A stretch of DNA of 64,000 nt, taken from contig CM072870.1 of assembly GCA_036937835.1 (NCBI GenBank), positions 62,001 through 126,000 on the forward strand, read 5' to 3'. The position numbers and the translations under genes were made by a program. This document shows positions 9,838 to 21,612 of this stretch, piece after piece (within the stretch, counting starts at the first letter, position 1; every line of letters starts with the position of its first letter). The stretch comes from Pampus argenteus (taxonomy: Eukaryota; Chordata; Actinopteri; Scombriformes; Stromateidae). The notes beneath the pieces are model-generated. The model ran no database searches and was not told the DNA's origin. It was given only the letters and a program-made list of their open reading frames with translations.

Positions 9838-10795
9838 CACCCAACCTTCACCTTCCCCTTCAGAACCCTCGATTGGTACCCTTACCTCACCTAAACCCCT
9901 AAACCTAACCACTTCCCCTACCCTAACCCTAACCTTCCCTTACCCTAAGCATACCCACACTACCTTCCCAACCTACCTTCCCCCGCCATTTATTATTTTT
10001 ATTTTTTTATTTTTTTATTTTTTTATTTTTATTTTTTTATTTTTATTTTTTTTTTTCCCCCACTCCTAAACCCTAATCCTAACAACTTCCCCTACCCTAA
10101 ACCCTAACCCTAACCTTCCCTAACCCTAAACATAACCACACCACCTTCCCTTCCTATCCCCCACCCCCCCCCCCCTCCCCCACTGGAACCTACATCAATC
10201 CTCATTTCTTTCTCAATCCGGCACTACCATCCCTTAGGTACCCTTACACACCTTCCTCCTACCCAAACCTTTCCCCCCCCCCCACCCCCTCTACACACAC
10301 AGACATCCTTTATTTATTCCATAACACATTTTTTTTATTATTTTATTTTATATTTATTTTTATTTTATTTATTTTATTTTATATTTATTTTTATTTTATT
10401 TATTTTATTTTAATTATTTTTTTCCCAAACGCTGACCACTCAACCCACCTCATATTAGCAAACCAGTAGGCCAGTGCACTTTTAATTTTAATCCAAAACC
10501 ACTGAACCCCAACCCTAACCCAACCCTAACCCAGCCAGTGCCACTGATTTGCTATCTGACCAAAATATATCATAACATTTCACTTCTCCCCTTCTTCACT
10601 TTCCATTTACAATACCCTCAATAACAATCCCTTAACTCTCCCCCTCTTACATTTTTATTTAGTTATTTTTCATATTTTTTTTATTTTATTTTTTTTTTTT
10701 TTTTATTTTTTTTTTTTTTTATTTTATTTTTTTTTTTTTTATATTTTTATATTTTATTTAATTTTTTATTATATTATATATTTCTTTCATTTATT

Positions 10796-10918
10796 TGGGT
10801 CCCAACCGGCTGAGCTATACATTCCACTCTTGGGGTGGGGCCCTTTGCCACTGCCGGGTCTTGAACCCAAGTTGTCTGTGGTCGGGCCCTATCCCCAGCC
10901 AGCTGAGCTATAGGATCA
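10796..10918 (-). repeat. tRNA-like pol III promoter segment, unit 3
   Basis: Antisense A and B boxes as in unit 1. Confidence 0.6.
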
Positions 10919-11116
10919 CACATACCTTCAGTCACACAGTGGATCACCCAACACTACAATAGTTTCATTTAATCAGACTTCCCGCCTTTTTTCCCCCTCC
11001 TTTCTTCTCATACCCACCAATAGCAACATCTCCCTCCAAACACTACCTACAACCATCCAATCACACTTATACACATCGTTTCCCTCCAAAAGTTATCTCA
11101 CTCCCCTGATTTTCAA

Positions 11117-11148
11117 CCAATCCATACACAACACATACACTATAAATA
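11117..11148 (+). promoter_or_regulatory. CCAAT and TATA boxes, unit 3
   Basis: Conserved CCAAT and TATAAATA before the hammerhead. Confidence 0.6.
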
Positions 11149-11163
11149 CAATGAGGAGTCATT

Positions 11164-11218
11164 GTTGAACATCCCCTGAAGAAGCAATACTCGATTGCGA
11201 AACGTCGGGACCTGCAAC
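11164..11218 (+). ncRNA. Hammerhead-ribozyme motif, unit 3
   Basis: Unchanged from unit 1; predicted cleavage follows 11206. Confidence 0.7.
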
Positions 11219-11433
11219 CAGTGTAAGCCTTGCTCCAAAGAAATGTTCTTTTCGCTTTAATTTGTTTTTTCTTTGAATTTGGCATTTTACTTAAAATGTT
11301 CTTAAGCTAACTTTTAAACAACCACCTTCCTATTTTTAAACCTTTTTCTAGAAACATTTGTATTTGTCTATTTTATTTTGTTTGTTTGGTTTTTTAACCC
11401 TTTTAAACTAAGTTTGCCCATTTTAAATTATTT

Positions 11434-11798
11434 GTGGAGGGCTCTGCCAGCCCATTACGGGCCAAACAGATCCTTTCCCCCTGCTTTTACCATTTCTTGA
11501 GGTTTTTTTGCACAAGATAAAGATCCTGCAAGCAGTTACAAGAACTGCCAGAAACTACAACCTACAGGACTTCCATCCAACTACCCCACAAACTGTGCTC
11601 TACACCACTTCCTAAACAAGGAAGATTCATCTCCTGACAACCACCATAACCTGCAAACCAGCTTGGCCTTTCACCTGCTCCTTGGCCCTTCACCTGCTCC
11701 GTGGCCTAGTGGAGTAAACGATTGGACTTGCACGCAGACTACCAGGGTTCGATTCCCCATCTGGACACAGACATTACTCAGAGGTAAGAGCCCTCCAC
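11434..11798 (+). repeat. Inverted-end module 1, unit 3
   Basis: Inverted GTGGAGGGCTCT ends and internal B box conserved. Confidence 0.6.
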
Positions 11799-11913
11799 GC
11801 TAACATAACTTTTAAACAATCACGTCCCACTGCTGGATTAGTTTGCATTTTTGTTTATTTTGTTGTTTTGTGCTTTTAACATTTTTTCGAAATAAAGTTT
11901 ATTTTAATTAATT

Positions 11914-12277
11914 GTGGAGGGCTCTCCCAACCCACTCCGGGCCAAAAAGCCCCTTTCCCCTGCTTTTACCAGTTCTCTGAGTTTTTTGTCCAAGGAAAAG
12001 ATCCTTTCACCTTGCTAGAAACCACAACCAAGAGGACATCCACTCAACAACCCTGCAATAACTGTGGCCTACACCACCTCCTCAATAAAGACTACTCATC
12101 GCCTGACAACCACACAAAACCACCACAACCTGCAAACCTGCTTGGCCCTTCACCTGCTCCTTGGCTCAACAACATAAAAGTTGGACCTGCATGCAGTCGG
12201 CCAGAGTTCGATTCCTTCTTCAGGATACAGACACTACCCATCCAAAGAAGAAAATCTCAAAGGTAAGAGCCCTCCAC
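11914..12277 (+). repeat. Inverted-end module 2, unit 3
   Basis: Inverted ends conserved; abuts the ORF start. Confidence 0.6.
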
Positions 12278-12281
12278 ACCA

Positions 12282-14528
12282 ATGCACCCTTTTTTTGGAG
12301 CCAGGGTTACACCTGTGAGCAGGCCTCAAAATGGCTCCTCACCTACACACACACACGCACCTACACGCACCCATATACTCACCTCCAGAGACACCACAAT
12401 AAGGCCACTCATGTCTCTCCCTACACAACCATCCACTAGTTTCAATAACATCCAAAGACACCCCACTTATGCCTCTACCCTCACCCAACCTCCTGACCCA
12501 GAAACCAGAAACACCAGCAAACAATATTTCAAATTGATACAAGCCATCCACCACAAACACATTATGGACAAAGCCCTATCAACAGGTACATTTCCACCAG
12601 GCATGCTAAGACAAGTTCACAGACTCACAGACTTTATAAAACCATCAACACCCAGCACCGAAACACGTAATAAAATACATAATAACACCACAAACTGGAT
12701 GTTAAACACAATCTCTATCCTGCAAGAACACTATACAACCACTATAGCAAACATTGACAGAACTTCATACAACCCCATAGCTCTACAAATAGCCACCGGT
12801 TGGGCCCAGAAACGCTATGGCGACAGACTCACTACAGACACAATAACAGCTGTCCAAATATCACTACAACCAGTACAAACAACAACCCCAACCCCACAAT
12901 TAGCCCACCACACACAACGCACAATCTTTGACTTGCCAACCATCCCCGAAGAACATTTTCCTCCCCTACCTAAATCTGTTGCCCCCAAAACACTATCCCT
13001 CTATCTAGGCCCCCGCACAACAATTACAGAGGAAATAAATAATTACCATTCTCCCACACCGGACCCGCTCACACAACATTCTACAGGAACCCAAACAACA
13101 CCCCAGACAAACATTAAGAAACCCAAGCCCAACCCCCTCCCTTCACCTTATCCCCTCTATAAAAAAACTACCCCTTCCAAAGGGTCTGATACCCCTGCCA
13201 CTTCCACCCCACTTCCACAAAAAACCCGTAGGGTCACCTGGGGTCCGTTACCAGTTAATACAACAGACTCCCAGTCCTCTACTCCCCATACCCCCATCTC
13301 CCCTATCCTTCCGATCATCCCCCCAAACAGAAACCCCCTCAAACCTCCCAATTCTAAAATAACCACAGCACAGATTCACCTTTCCACTTCTCCACCTCAA
13401 CATCAAACAGAATTGCAGACCATCACCCTCAGCAGTCACTCTAATGTCTCTGTACATACTGCTGATACAATATCTCTCTACTCTTCCCAGACAGAAGCCA
13501 CTACCACCGGAGTGGAACCAATCAAACAACCTTTACCAAAGCCCCCTCAAAAAAGAGAACAGGCAAAAATGATGAAAGGGACGTCTAAGGTCAACCACGA
13601 CCTAAACAGAACCCGCTCTGAGCCCTCTCTTTCAACAACCCTAGAAGACACTTTTCCCCATCCACCCTCCCCAGACACTAAAACACCAACAATAACCCCC
13701 AATCCTGATCAATCCAGGACTTCACCTTCCCCCCGATCTACCTCTTCCCCTAAACCCCCTGAACCTACCTCAATTCCCTCATGCCTATCCACTTCTCAAG
13801 ACCTTCCCCTTTCCCCACCTATACACACCACCCCTAATCCTCAACCACATTTCCTTGATGATTTTTTTACACAATCATCCCCCAACTCCACACATACCGA
13901 CACCTCTACCCTCTCCACCTCTCCCATATCAAACACCCAGGAATCAATCAGTCCAACCACAGCCATTAACACCTCCCTCCCAACAACTTTCAGACCCAAC
14001 TATCATATCGCACGCCCCACCCGTAAAATAAAAGACTGGCACTTCAAACCCCGGAGAATGATCCTTATCCTAGGAGACTCCAACATAAGCCGCATCTCTA
14101 TTCAGACCACCCCCAAAATCCAACTGGAGAGCTACCCCGGAGCTACTGTGTACCACTTCCTCAAGGTTTTGGAAAAAAACACACCCAACCCCCATGTAAA
14201 GCTTATCATCTTCTCAATTGGACACAACAATAAAGATCAAGACCCGAGACAAACCACCATAAAACAATTAAAATCCCTCTTCCGCAACGCGAAATCCAAA
14301 TTCCCTAACGCTCACATTTACTTCCCCATAATAAACTTCTCGCCCAATCTCACCCCTACACAAAAAAGCAACCTCGCGTTAATCAATAAAACCATGGCCA
14401 TCCATTTCCCCACACTCTCTGAAATACCGCACGATACATTCATCACAGACAAAGATAACACCCACTGGACACCCTCCACAGCGAATCTAATTTTTGAAAA
14501 CTGGTTAAAACAACTCGATTTATACTAA
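12282..14528 (+). CDS. 748-aa Gag-like SGNH ORF (copy 3)
   Basis: Identical protein to copies 1 and 2, with all four SGNH blocks. It carries the silent CCC codon that sets copies 2-5 apart from copy 1. Confidence 0.8.
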   Translation: MHPFFGARVTPVSRPQNGSSPTHTHAPTRTHILTSRDTTIRPLMSLPTQPSTSFNNIQRHPTYASTLTQPPDPETRNTSKQYFKLIQAIHHKHIMDKALSTGTFPPGMLRQVHRLTDFIKPSTPSTETRNKIHNNTTNWMLNTISILQEHYTTTIANIDRTSYNPIALQIATGWAQKRYGDRLTTDTITAVQISLQPVQTTTPTPQLAHHTQRTIFDLPTIPEEHFPPLPKSVAPKTLSLYLGPRTTITEEINNYHSPTPDPLTQHSTGTQTTPQTNIKKPKPNPLPSPYPLYKKTTPSKGSDTPATSTPLPQKTRRVTWGPLPVNTTDSQSSTPHTPISPILPIIPPNRNPLKPPNSKITTAQIHLSTSPPQHQTELQTITLSSHSNVSVHTADTISLYSSQTEATTTGVEPIKQPLPKPPQKREQAKMMKGTSKVNHDLNRTRSEPSLSTTLEDTFPHPPSPDTKTPTITPNPDQSRTSPSPRSTSSPKPPEPTSIPSCLSTSQDLPLSPPIHTTPNPQPHFLDDFFTQSSPNSTHTDTSTLSTSPISNTQESISPTTAINTSLPTTFRPNYHIARPTRKIKDWHFKPRRMILILGDSNISRISIQTTPKIQLESYPGATVYHFLKVLEKNTPNPHVKLIIFSIGHNNKDQDPRQTTIKQLKSLFRNAKSKFPNAHIYFPIINFSPNLTPTQKSNLALINKTMAIHFPTLSEIPHDTFITDKDNTHWTPSTANLIFENWLKQLDLY

Positions 14529-15455
14529 CACCCAACCTTCACCTTCCCCTTCAGAACCCTCGATTGGTACCCTTACCTCACCTAAACCCCTAAACCTAAC
14601 CACTTCCCCTACCCTAACCCTAACCTTCCCTTACCCTAAGCATACCCACACTACCTTCCCAACCTACCTTCCCCCGCCATTTATTATTTTTATTTTTTTA
14701 TTTTTTTATTTTTTTATTTTTATTTTTTTATTTTTATTTTTTTTTTTCCCCCACTCCTAAACCCTAATCCTAACAACTTCCCCTACCCTAAACCCTAACC
14801 CTAACCTTCCCTAACCCTAAACATAACCACACCACCTTCCCTTCCTATCCCCCACCCCCCCCCCCCCTCCCCCACTGGAACCTACATCAATCCTCATTTC
14901 TTTCTCAATCCGGCACTACCATCCCTTAGGTACCCTTACACACCTTCCTCCTACCCAAACCTTTCCCCCCCCCCCACCCCCTCTACACACACAGACATCC
15001 TTTATTTATTCCATAACACATTTTTTTTATTATTTTATTTTATATTTATTTTTATTTTATTTATTTTATTTTATATTTATTTTTATTTTATTTATTTTAT
15101 TTTAATTATTTTTTTCCCAAACGCTGACCACTCAACCCACCTCATATTAGCAAACCAGTAGGCCAGTGCACTTTTAATTTTAATCCAAAACCACTGAACC
15201 CCAACCCTAACCCAACCCTAACCCAGCCAGTGCCACTGATTTGCTATCTGACCAAAATATATCATAACATTTCACTTCTCCCCTTCTTCACTTTCCATTT
15301 ACAATACCCTCAATAACAATCCCTTAACTCTCCCCCTCTTACATTTTTATTTAGTTATTTTTCATATTTTTTTTATTTTTTTATTTTATTTTTTTTTTTT
15401 ATATTTTTATATTTTATTTAATTTTTTATTATATTATATATTTCTTTCATTTATT

Positions 15456-15578
15456 TGGGTCCCAACCGGCTGAGCTATACATTCCACTCTTGGGGTGGGG
15501 CCCTTTGCCACTGCCGGGTCTTGAACCCAAGTTGTCTGTGGTCGGGCCCTATCCCCAGCCAGCTGAGCTATAGGATCA
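15456..15578 (-). repeat. tRNA-like pol III promoter segment, unit 4
   Basis: Antisense A and B boxes as in unit 1. Confidence 0.6.
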
Positions 15579-15776
15579 CACATACCTTCAGTCACACAGT
15601 GGATCACCCAACACTACAATAGTTTCATTTAATCAGACTTCCCGCCTTTTTTCCCCCTCCTTTCTTCTCATACCCACCAATAGCAACATCTCCCTCCAAA
15701 CACTACCTACAACCATCCAATCACACTTATACACATCGTTTCCCTCCAAAAGTTATCTCACTCCCCTGATTTTCAA

Positions 15777-15808
15777 CCAATCCATACACAACACATACAC
15801 TATAAATA
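15777..15808 (+). promoter_or_regulatory. CCAAT and TATA boxes, unit 4
   Basis: Conserved CCAAT and TATAAATA before the hammerhead. Confidence 0.6.
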
Positions 15809-15823
15809 CAATGAGGAGTCATT

Positions 15824-15878
15824 GTTGAACATCCCCTGAAGAAGCAATACTCGATTGCGAAACGTCGGGACCTGCAAC
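15824..15878 (+). ncRNA. Hammerhead-ribozyme motif, unit 4
   Basis: Unchanged from unit 1; predicted cleavage follows 15866. Confidence 0.7.
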
Positions 15879-16093
15879 CAGTGTAAGCCTTGCTCCAAAG
15901 AAATGTTCTTTTCGCTTTAATTTGTTTTTTCTTTGAATTTGGCATTTTACTTAAAATGTTCTTAAGCTAACTTTTAAACAACCACCTTCCTATTTTTAAA
16001 CCTTTTTCTAGAAACATTTGTATTTGTCTATTTTATTTTGTTTGTTTGGTTTTTTAACCCTTTTAAACTAAGTTTGCCCATTTTAAATTATTT

Positions 16094-16458
16094 GTGGAGG
16101 GCTCTGCCAGCCCATTACGGGCCAAACAGATCCTTTCCCCCTGCTTTTACCATTTCTTGAGGTTTTTTTGCACAAGATAAAGATCCTGCAAGCAGTTACA
16201 AGAACTGCCAGAAACTACAACCTACAGGACTTCCATCCAACTACCCCACAAACTGTGCTCTACACCACTTCCTAAACAAGGAAGATTCATCTCCTGACAA
16301 CCACCATAACCTGCAAACCAGCTTGGCCTTTCACCTGCTCCTTGGCCCTTCACCTGCTCCGTGGCCTAGTGGAGTAAACGATTGGACTTGCACGCAGACT
16401 ACCAGGGTTCGATTCCCCATCTGGACACAGACATTACTCAGAGGTAAGAGCCCTCCAC
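16094..16458 (+). repeat. Inverted-end module 1, unit 4
   Basis: Inverted GTGGAGGGCTCT ends and internal B box conserved. Confidence 0.6.
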
Positions 16459-16573
16459 GCTAACATAACTTTTAAACAATCACGTCCCACTGCTGGATTA
16501 GTTTGCATTTTTGTTTATTTTGTTGTTTTGTGCTTTTAACATTTTTTCGAAATAAAGTTTATTTTAATTAATT

Positions 16574-16937
16574 GTGGAGGGCTCTCCCAACCCACTCCGG
16601 GCCAAAAAGCCCCTTTCCCCTGCTTTTACCAGTTCTCTGAGTTTTTTGTCCAAGGAAAAGATCCTTTCACCTTGCTAGAAACCACAACCAAGAGGACATC
16701 CACTCAACAACCCTGCAATAACTGTGGCCTACACCACCTCCTCAATAAAGACTACTCATCGCCTGACAACCACACAAAACCACCACAACCTGCAAACCTG
16801 CTTGGCCCTTCACCTGCTCCTTGGCTCAACAACATAAAAGTTGGACCTGCATGCAGTCGGCCAGAGTTCGATTCCTTCTTCAGGATACAGACACTACCCA
16901 TCCAAAGAAGAAAATCTCAAAGGTAAGAGCCCTCCAC
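16574..16937 (+). repeat. Inverted-end module 2, unit 4
   Basis: Inverted ends conserved; abuts the ORF start. Confidence 0.6.
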
Positions 16938-16941
16938 ACCA

Positions 16942-19188
16942 ATGCACCCTTTTTTTGGAGCCAGGGTTACACCTGTGAGCAGGCCTCAAAATGGCTCCTC
17001 ACCTACACACACACACGCACCTACACGCACCCATATACTCACCTCCAGAGACACCACAATAAGGCCACTCATGTCTCTCCCTACACAACCATCCACTAGT
17101 TTCAATAACATCCAAAGACACCCCACTTATGCCTCTACCCTCACCCAACCTCCTGACCCAGAAACCAGAAACACCAGCAAACAATATTTCAAATTGATAC
17201 AAGCCATCCACCACAAACACATTATGGACAAAGCCCTATCAACAGGTACATTTCCACCAGGCATGCTAAGACAAGTTCACAGACTCACAGACTTTATAAA
17301 ACCATCAACACCCAGCACCGAAACACGTAATAAAATACATAATAACACCACAAACTGGATGTTAAACACAATCTCTATCCTGCAAGAACACTATACAACC
17401 ACTATAGCAAACATTGACAGAACTTCATACAACCCCATAGCTCTACAAATAGCCACCGGTTGGGCCCAGAAACGCTATGGCGACAGACTCACTACAGACA
17501 CAATAACAGCTGTCCAAATATCACTACAACCAGTACAAACAACAACCCCAACCCCACAATTAGCCCACCACACACAACGCACAATCTTTGACTTGCCAAC
17601 CATCCCCGAAGAACATTTTCCTCCCCTACCTAAATCTGTTGCCCCCAAAACACTATCCCTCTATCTAGGCCCCCGCACAACAATTACAGAGGAAATAAAT
17701 AATTACCATTCTCCCACACCGGACCCGCTCACACAACATTCTACAGGAACCCAAACAACACCCCAGACAAACATTAAGAAACCCAAGCCCAACCCCCTCC
17801 CTTCACCTTATCCCCTCTATAAAAAAACTACCCCTTCCAAAGGGTCTGATACCCCTGCCACTTCCACCCCACTTCCACAAAAAACCCGTAGGGTCACCTG
17901 GGGTCCGTTACCAGTTAATACAACAGACTCCCAGTCCTCTACTCCCCATACCCCCATCTCCCCTATCCTTCCGATCATCCCCCCAAACAGAAACCCCCTC
18001 AAACCTCCCAATTCTAAAATAACCACAGCACAGATTCACCTTTCCACTTCTCCACCTCAACATCAAACAGAATTGCAGACCATCACCCTCAGCAGTCACT
18101 CTAATGTCTCTGTACATACTGCTGATACAATATCTCTCTACTCTTCCCAGACAGAAGCCACTACCACCGGAGTGGAACCAATCAAACAACCTTTACCAAA
18201 GCCCCCTCAAAAAAGAGAACAGGCAAAAATGATGAAAGGGACGTCTAAGGTCAACCACGACCTAAACAGAACCCGCTCTGAGCCCTCTCTTTCAACAACC
18301 CTAGAAGACACTTTTCCCCATCCACCCTCCCCAGACACTAAAACACCAACAATAACCCCCAATCCTGATCAATCCAGGACTTCACCTTCCCCCCGATCTA
18401 CCTCTTCCCCTAAACCCCCTGAACCTACCTCAATTCCCTCATGCCTATCCACTTCTCAAGACCTTCCCCTTTCCCCACCTATACACACCACCCCTAATCC
18501 TCAACCACATTTCCTTGATGATTTTTTTACACAATCATCCCCCAACTCCACACATACCGACACCTCTACCCTCTCCACCTCTCCCATATCAAACACCCAG
18601 GAATCAATCAGTCCAACCACAGCCATTAACACCTCCCTCCCAACAACTTTCAGACCCAACTATCATATCGCACGCCCCACCCGTAAAATAAAAGACTGGC
18701 ACTTCAAACCCCGGAGAATGATCCTTATCCTAGGAGACTCCAACATAAGCCGCATCTCTATTCAGACCACCCCCAAAATCCAACTGGAGAGCTACCCCGG
18801 AGCTACTGTGTACCACTTCCTCAAGGTTTTGGAAAAAAACACACCCAACCCCCATGTAAAGCTTATCATCTTCTCAATTGGACACAACAATAAAGATCAA
18901 GACCCGAGACAAACCACCATAAAACAATTAAAATCCCTCTTCCGCAACGCGAAATCCAAATTCCCTAACGCTCACATTTACTTCCCCATAATAAACTTCT
19001 CGCCCAATCTCACCCCTACACAAAAAAGCAACCTCGCGTTAATCAATAAAACCATGGCCATCCATTTCCCCACACTCTCTGAAATACCGCACGATACATT
19101 CATCACAGACAAAGATAACACCCACTGGACACCCTCCACAGCGAATCTAATTTTTGAAAACTGGTTAAAACAACTCGATTTATACTAA
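16942..19188 (+). CDS. 748-aa Gag-like SGNH ORF (copy 4)
   Basis: Identical protein to the other copies and fully open. Confidence 0.8.
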   Translation: MHPFFGARVTPVSRPQNGSSPTHTHAPTRTHILTSRDTTIRPLMSLPTQPSTSFNNIQRHPTYASTLTQPPDPETRNTSKQYFKLIQAIHHKHIMDKALSTGTFPPGMLRQVHRLTDFIKPSTPSTETRNKIHNNTTNWMLNTISILQEHYTTTIANIDRTSYNPIALQIATGWAQKRYGDRLTTDTITAVQISLQPVQTTTPTPQLAHHTQRTIFDLPTIPEEHFPPLPKSVAPKTLSLYLGPRTTITEEINNYHSPTPDPLTQHSTGTQTTPQTNIKKPKPNPLPSPYPLYKKTTPSKGSDTPATSTPLPQKTRRVTWGPLPVNTTDSQSSTPHTPISPILPIIPPNRNPLKPPNSKITTAQIHLSTSPPQHQTELQTITLSSHSNVSVHTADTISLYSSQTEATTTGVEPIKQPLPKPPQKREQAKMMKGTSKVNHDLNRTRSEPSLSTTLEDTFPHPPSPDTKTPTITPNPDQSRTSPSPRSTSSPKPPEPTSIPSCLSTSQDLPLSPPIHTTPNPQPHFLDDFFTQSSPNSTHTDTSTLSTSPISNTQESISPTTAINTSLPTTFRPNYHIARPTRKIKDWHFKPRRMILILGDSNISRISIQTTPKIQLESYPGATVYHFLKVLEKNTPNPHVKLIIFSIGHNNKDQDPRQTTIKQLKSLFRNAKSKFPNAHIYFPIINFSPNLTPTQKSNLALINKTMAIHFPTLSEIPHDTFITDKDNTHWTPSTANLIFENWLKQLDLY

Positions 19189-20126
19189 CACCCAACCTTC
19201 ACCTTCCCCTTCAGAACCCTCGATTGGTACCCTTACCTCACCTAAACCCCTAAACCTAACCACTTCCCCTACCCTAACCCTAACCTTCCCTTACCCTAAG
19301 CATACCCACACTACCTTCCCAACCTACCTTCCCCCGCCATTTATTATTTTTATTTTTTTATTTTTTTATTTTTTTATTTTTATTTTTTTATTTTTATTTT
19401 TTTTTTTCCCCCACTCCTAAACCCTAATCCTAACAACTTCCCCTACCCTAAACCCTAACCCTAACCTTCCCTAACCCTAAACATAACCACACCACCTTCC
19501 CTTCCTATCCCCCACCCCCCCCCCCCCTCCCCCACTGGAACCTACATCAATCCTCATTTCTTTCTCAATCCGGCACTACCATCCCTTAGGTACCCTTACA
19601 CACCTTCCTCCTACCCAAACCTTTCCCCCCCCCCCCACCCCCTCTACACACACAGACATCCTTTATTTATTCCATAACACATTTTTTTTATTATTTTATT
19701 TTATATTTATTTTTATTTTATTTATTTTATTTTATATTTATTTTTATTTTATTTATTTTATTTTAATTATTTTTTTCCCAAACGCTGACCACTCAACCCA
19801 CCTCATATTAGCAAACCAGTAGGCCAGTGCACTTTTAATTTTAATCCAAAACCACTGAACCCCAACCCTAACCCAACCCTAACCCAGCCAGTGCCACTGA
19901 TTTGCTATCTGACCAAAATATATCATAACATTTCACTTCTCCCCTTCTTCACTTCCATTTACAATACCCTCAATAACAATCCCTTAACTCTCCCCCTCTT
20001 ACATTTTTATTTAGTTATTTTTCATATTTTTTTTATTTTTTTATTTTATTTTATTTTTTTTTTTTTTTTTTATATTTTTATATTTTATTTAATTTTTTAT
20101 TATATTATATATTTCTTTCATTTATT

Positions 20127-20249
20127 TGGGTCCCAACCGGCTGAGCTATACATTCCACTCTTGGGGTGGGGCCCTTTGCCACTGCCGGGTCTTGAACCCA
20201 AGTTGTCTGTGGTCGGGCCCTATCCCCAGCCAGCTGAGCTATAGGATCA
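20127..20249 (-). repeat. tRNA-like pol III promoter segment, unit 5
   Basis: Antisense A and B boxes as in unit 1. Confidence 0.6.
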
Positions 20250-20447
20250 CACATACCTTCAGTCACACAGTGGATCACCCAACACTACAATAGTTTCATT
20301 TAATCAGACTTCCCGCCTTTTTTCCCCCTCCTTTCTTCTCATACCCACCAATAGCAACATCTCCCTCCAAACACTACCTACAACCATCCAATCACACTTA
20401 TACACATCGTTTCCCTCCAAAAGTTATCTCACTCCCCTGATTTTCAA

Positions 20448-20479
20448 CCAATCCATACACAACACATACACTATAAATA
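20448..20479 (+). promoter_or_regulatory. CCAAT and TATA boxes, unit 5
   Basis: Conserved CCAAT and TATAAATA before the hammerhead. Confidence 0.6.
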
Positions 20480-20494
20480 CAATGAGGAGTCATT

Positions 20495-20549
20495 GTTGAA
20501 CATCCCCTGAAGAAGCAATACTCGATTGCGAAACGTCGGGACCTGCAAC
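20495..20549 (+). ncRNA. Hammerhead-ribozyme motif, unit 5
   Basis: Unchanged from unit 1; predicted cleavage follows 20537. This is the last hammerhead of the array, because the terminal unit stops before the next one. Confidence 0.7.
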
Positions 20550-20764
20550 CAGTGTAAGCCTTGCTCCAAAGAAATGTTCTTTTCGCTTTAATTTGTTTTT
20601 TCTTTGAATTTGGCATTTTACTTAAAATGTTCTTAAGCTAACTTTTAAACAACCACCTTCCTATTTTTAAACCTTTTTCTAGAAACATTTGTATTTGTCT
20701 ATTTTATTTTGTTTGTTTGGTTTTTTAACCCTTTTAAACTAAGTTTGCCCATTTTAAATTATTT

Positions 20765-21129
20765 GTGGAGGGCTCTGCCAGCCCATTACGGGCCAAACAG
20801 ATCCTTTCCCCCTGCTTTTACCATTTCTTGAGGTTTTTTTGCACAAGATAAAGATCCTGCAAGCAGTTACAAGAACTGCCAGAAACTACAACCTACAGGA
20901 CTTCCATCCAACTACCCCACAAACTGTGCTCTACACCACTTCCTAAACAAGGAAGATTCATCTCCTGACAACCACCATAACCTGCAAACCAGCTTGGCCT
21001 TTCACCTGCTCCTTGGCCCTTCACCTGCTCCGTGGCCTAGTGGAGTAAACGATTGGACTTGCACGCAGACTACCAGGGTTCGATTCCCCATCTGGACACA
21101 GACATTACTCAGAGGTAAGAGCCCTCCAC
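20765..21129 (+). repeat. Inverted-end module 1, unit 5
   Basis: Inverted GTGGAGGGCTCT ends and internal B box conserved. Confidence 0.6.
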
Positions 21130-21244
21130 GCTAACATAACTTTTAAACAATCACGTCCCACTGCTGGATTAGTTTGCATTTTTGTTTATTTTGTTGTTTT
21201 GTGCTTTTAACATTTTTTCGAAATAAAGTTTATTTTAATTAATT

Positions 21245-21608
21245 GTGGAGGGCTCTCCCAACCCACTCCGGGCCAAAAAGCCCCTTTCCCCTGCTTTTAC
21301 CAGTTCTCTGAGTTTTTTGTCCAAGGAAAAGATCCTTTCACCTTGCTAGAAACCACAACCAAGAGGACATCCACTCAACAACCCTGCAATAACTGTGGCC
21401 TACACCACCTCCTCAATAAAGACTACTCATCGCCTGACAACCACACAAAACCACCACAACCTGCAAACCTGCTTGGCCCTTCACCTGCTCCTTGGCTCAA
21501 CAACATAAAAGTTGGACCTGCATGCAGTCGGCCAGAGTTCGATTCCTTCTTCAGGATACAGACACTACCCATCCAAAGAAGAAAATCTCAAAGGTAAGAG
21601 CCCTCCAC
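21245..21608 (+). repeat. Inverted-end module 2, unit 5
   Basis: Inverted ends conserved; abuts the ORF start. Confidence 0.6.
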
Positions 21609-21612
21609 ACCA

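Larger units (their letters stand above)
6516..11206 (+). repeat. Array unit 2 (4,691 bp)
   Basis: Same order of parts as unit 1. The extra length comes from a longer T run in the 3' flank at about 10,675-10,745. Confidence 0.85.
11207..15866 (+). repeat. Array unit 3 (4,660 bp)
   Basis: Same order of parts as unit 1. Confidence 0.85.
15867..20537 (+). repeat. Array unit 4 (4,671 bp)
   Basis: Same order of parts as unit 1; length differs through T runs near 20,040-20,075. A one-base loss near 19,951 opens a 117-codon phenylalanine-rich frame that I do not consider coding. Confidence 0.85.

Noticed and set aside
19891..20244. 117-codon frame rich in Phe and Ile
   Set aside because: Created by one missing base and a T run in unit 4 only; the other units do not have it.
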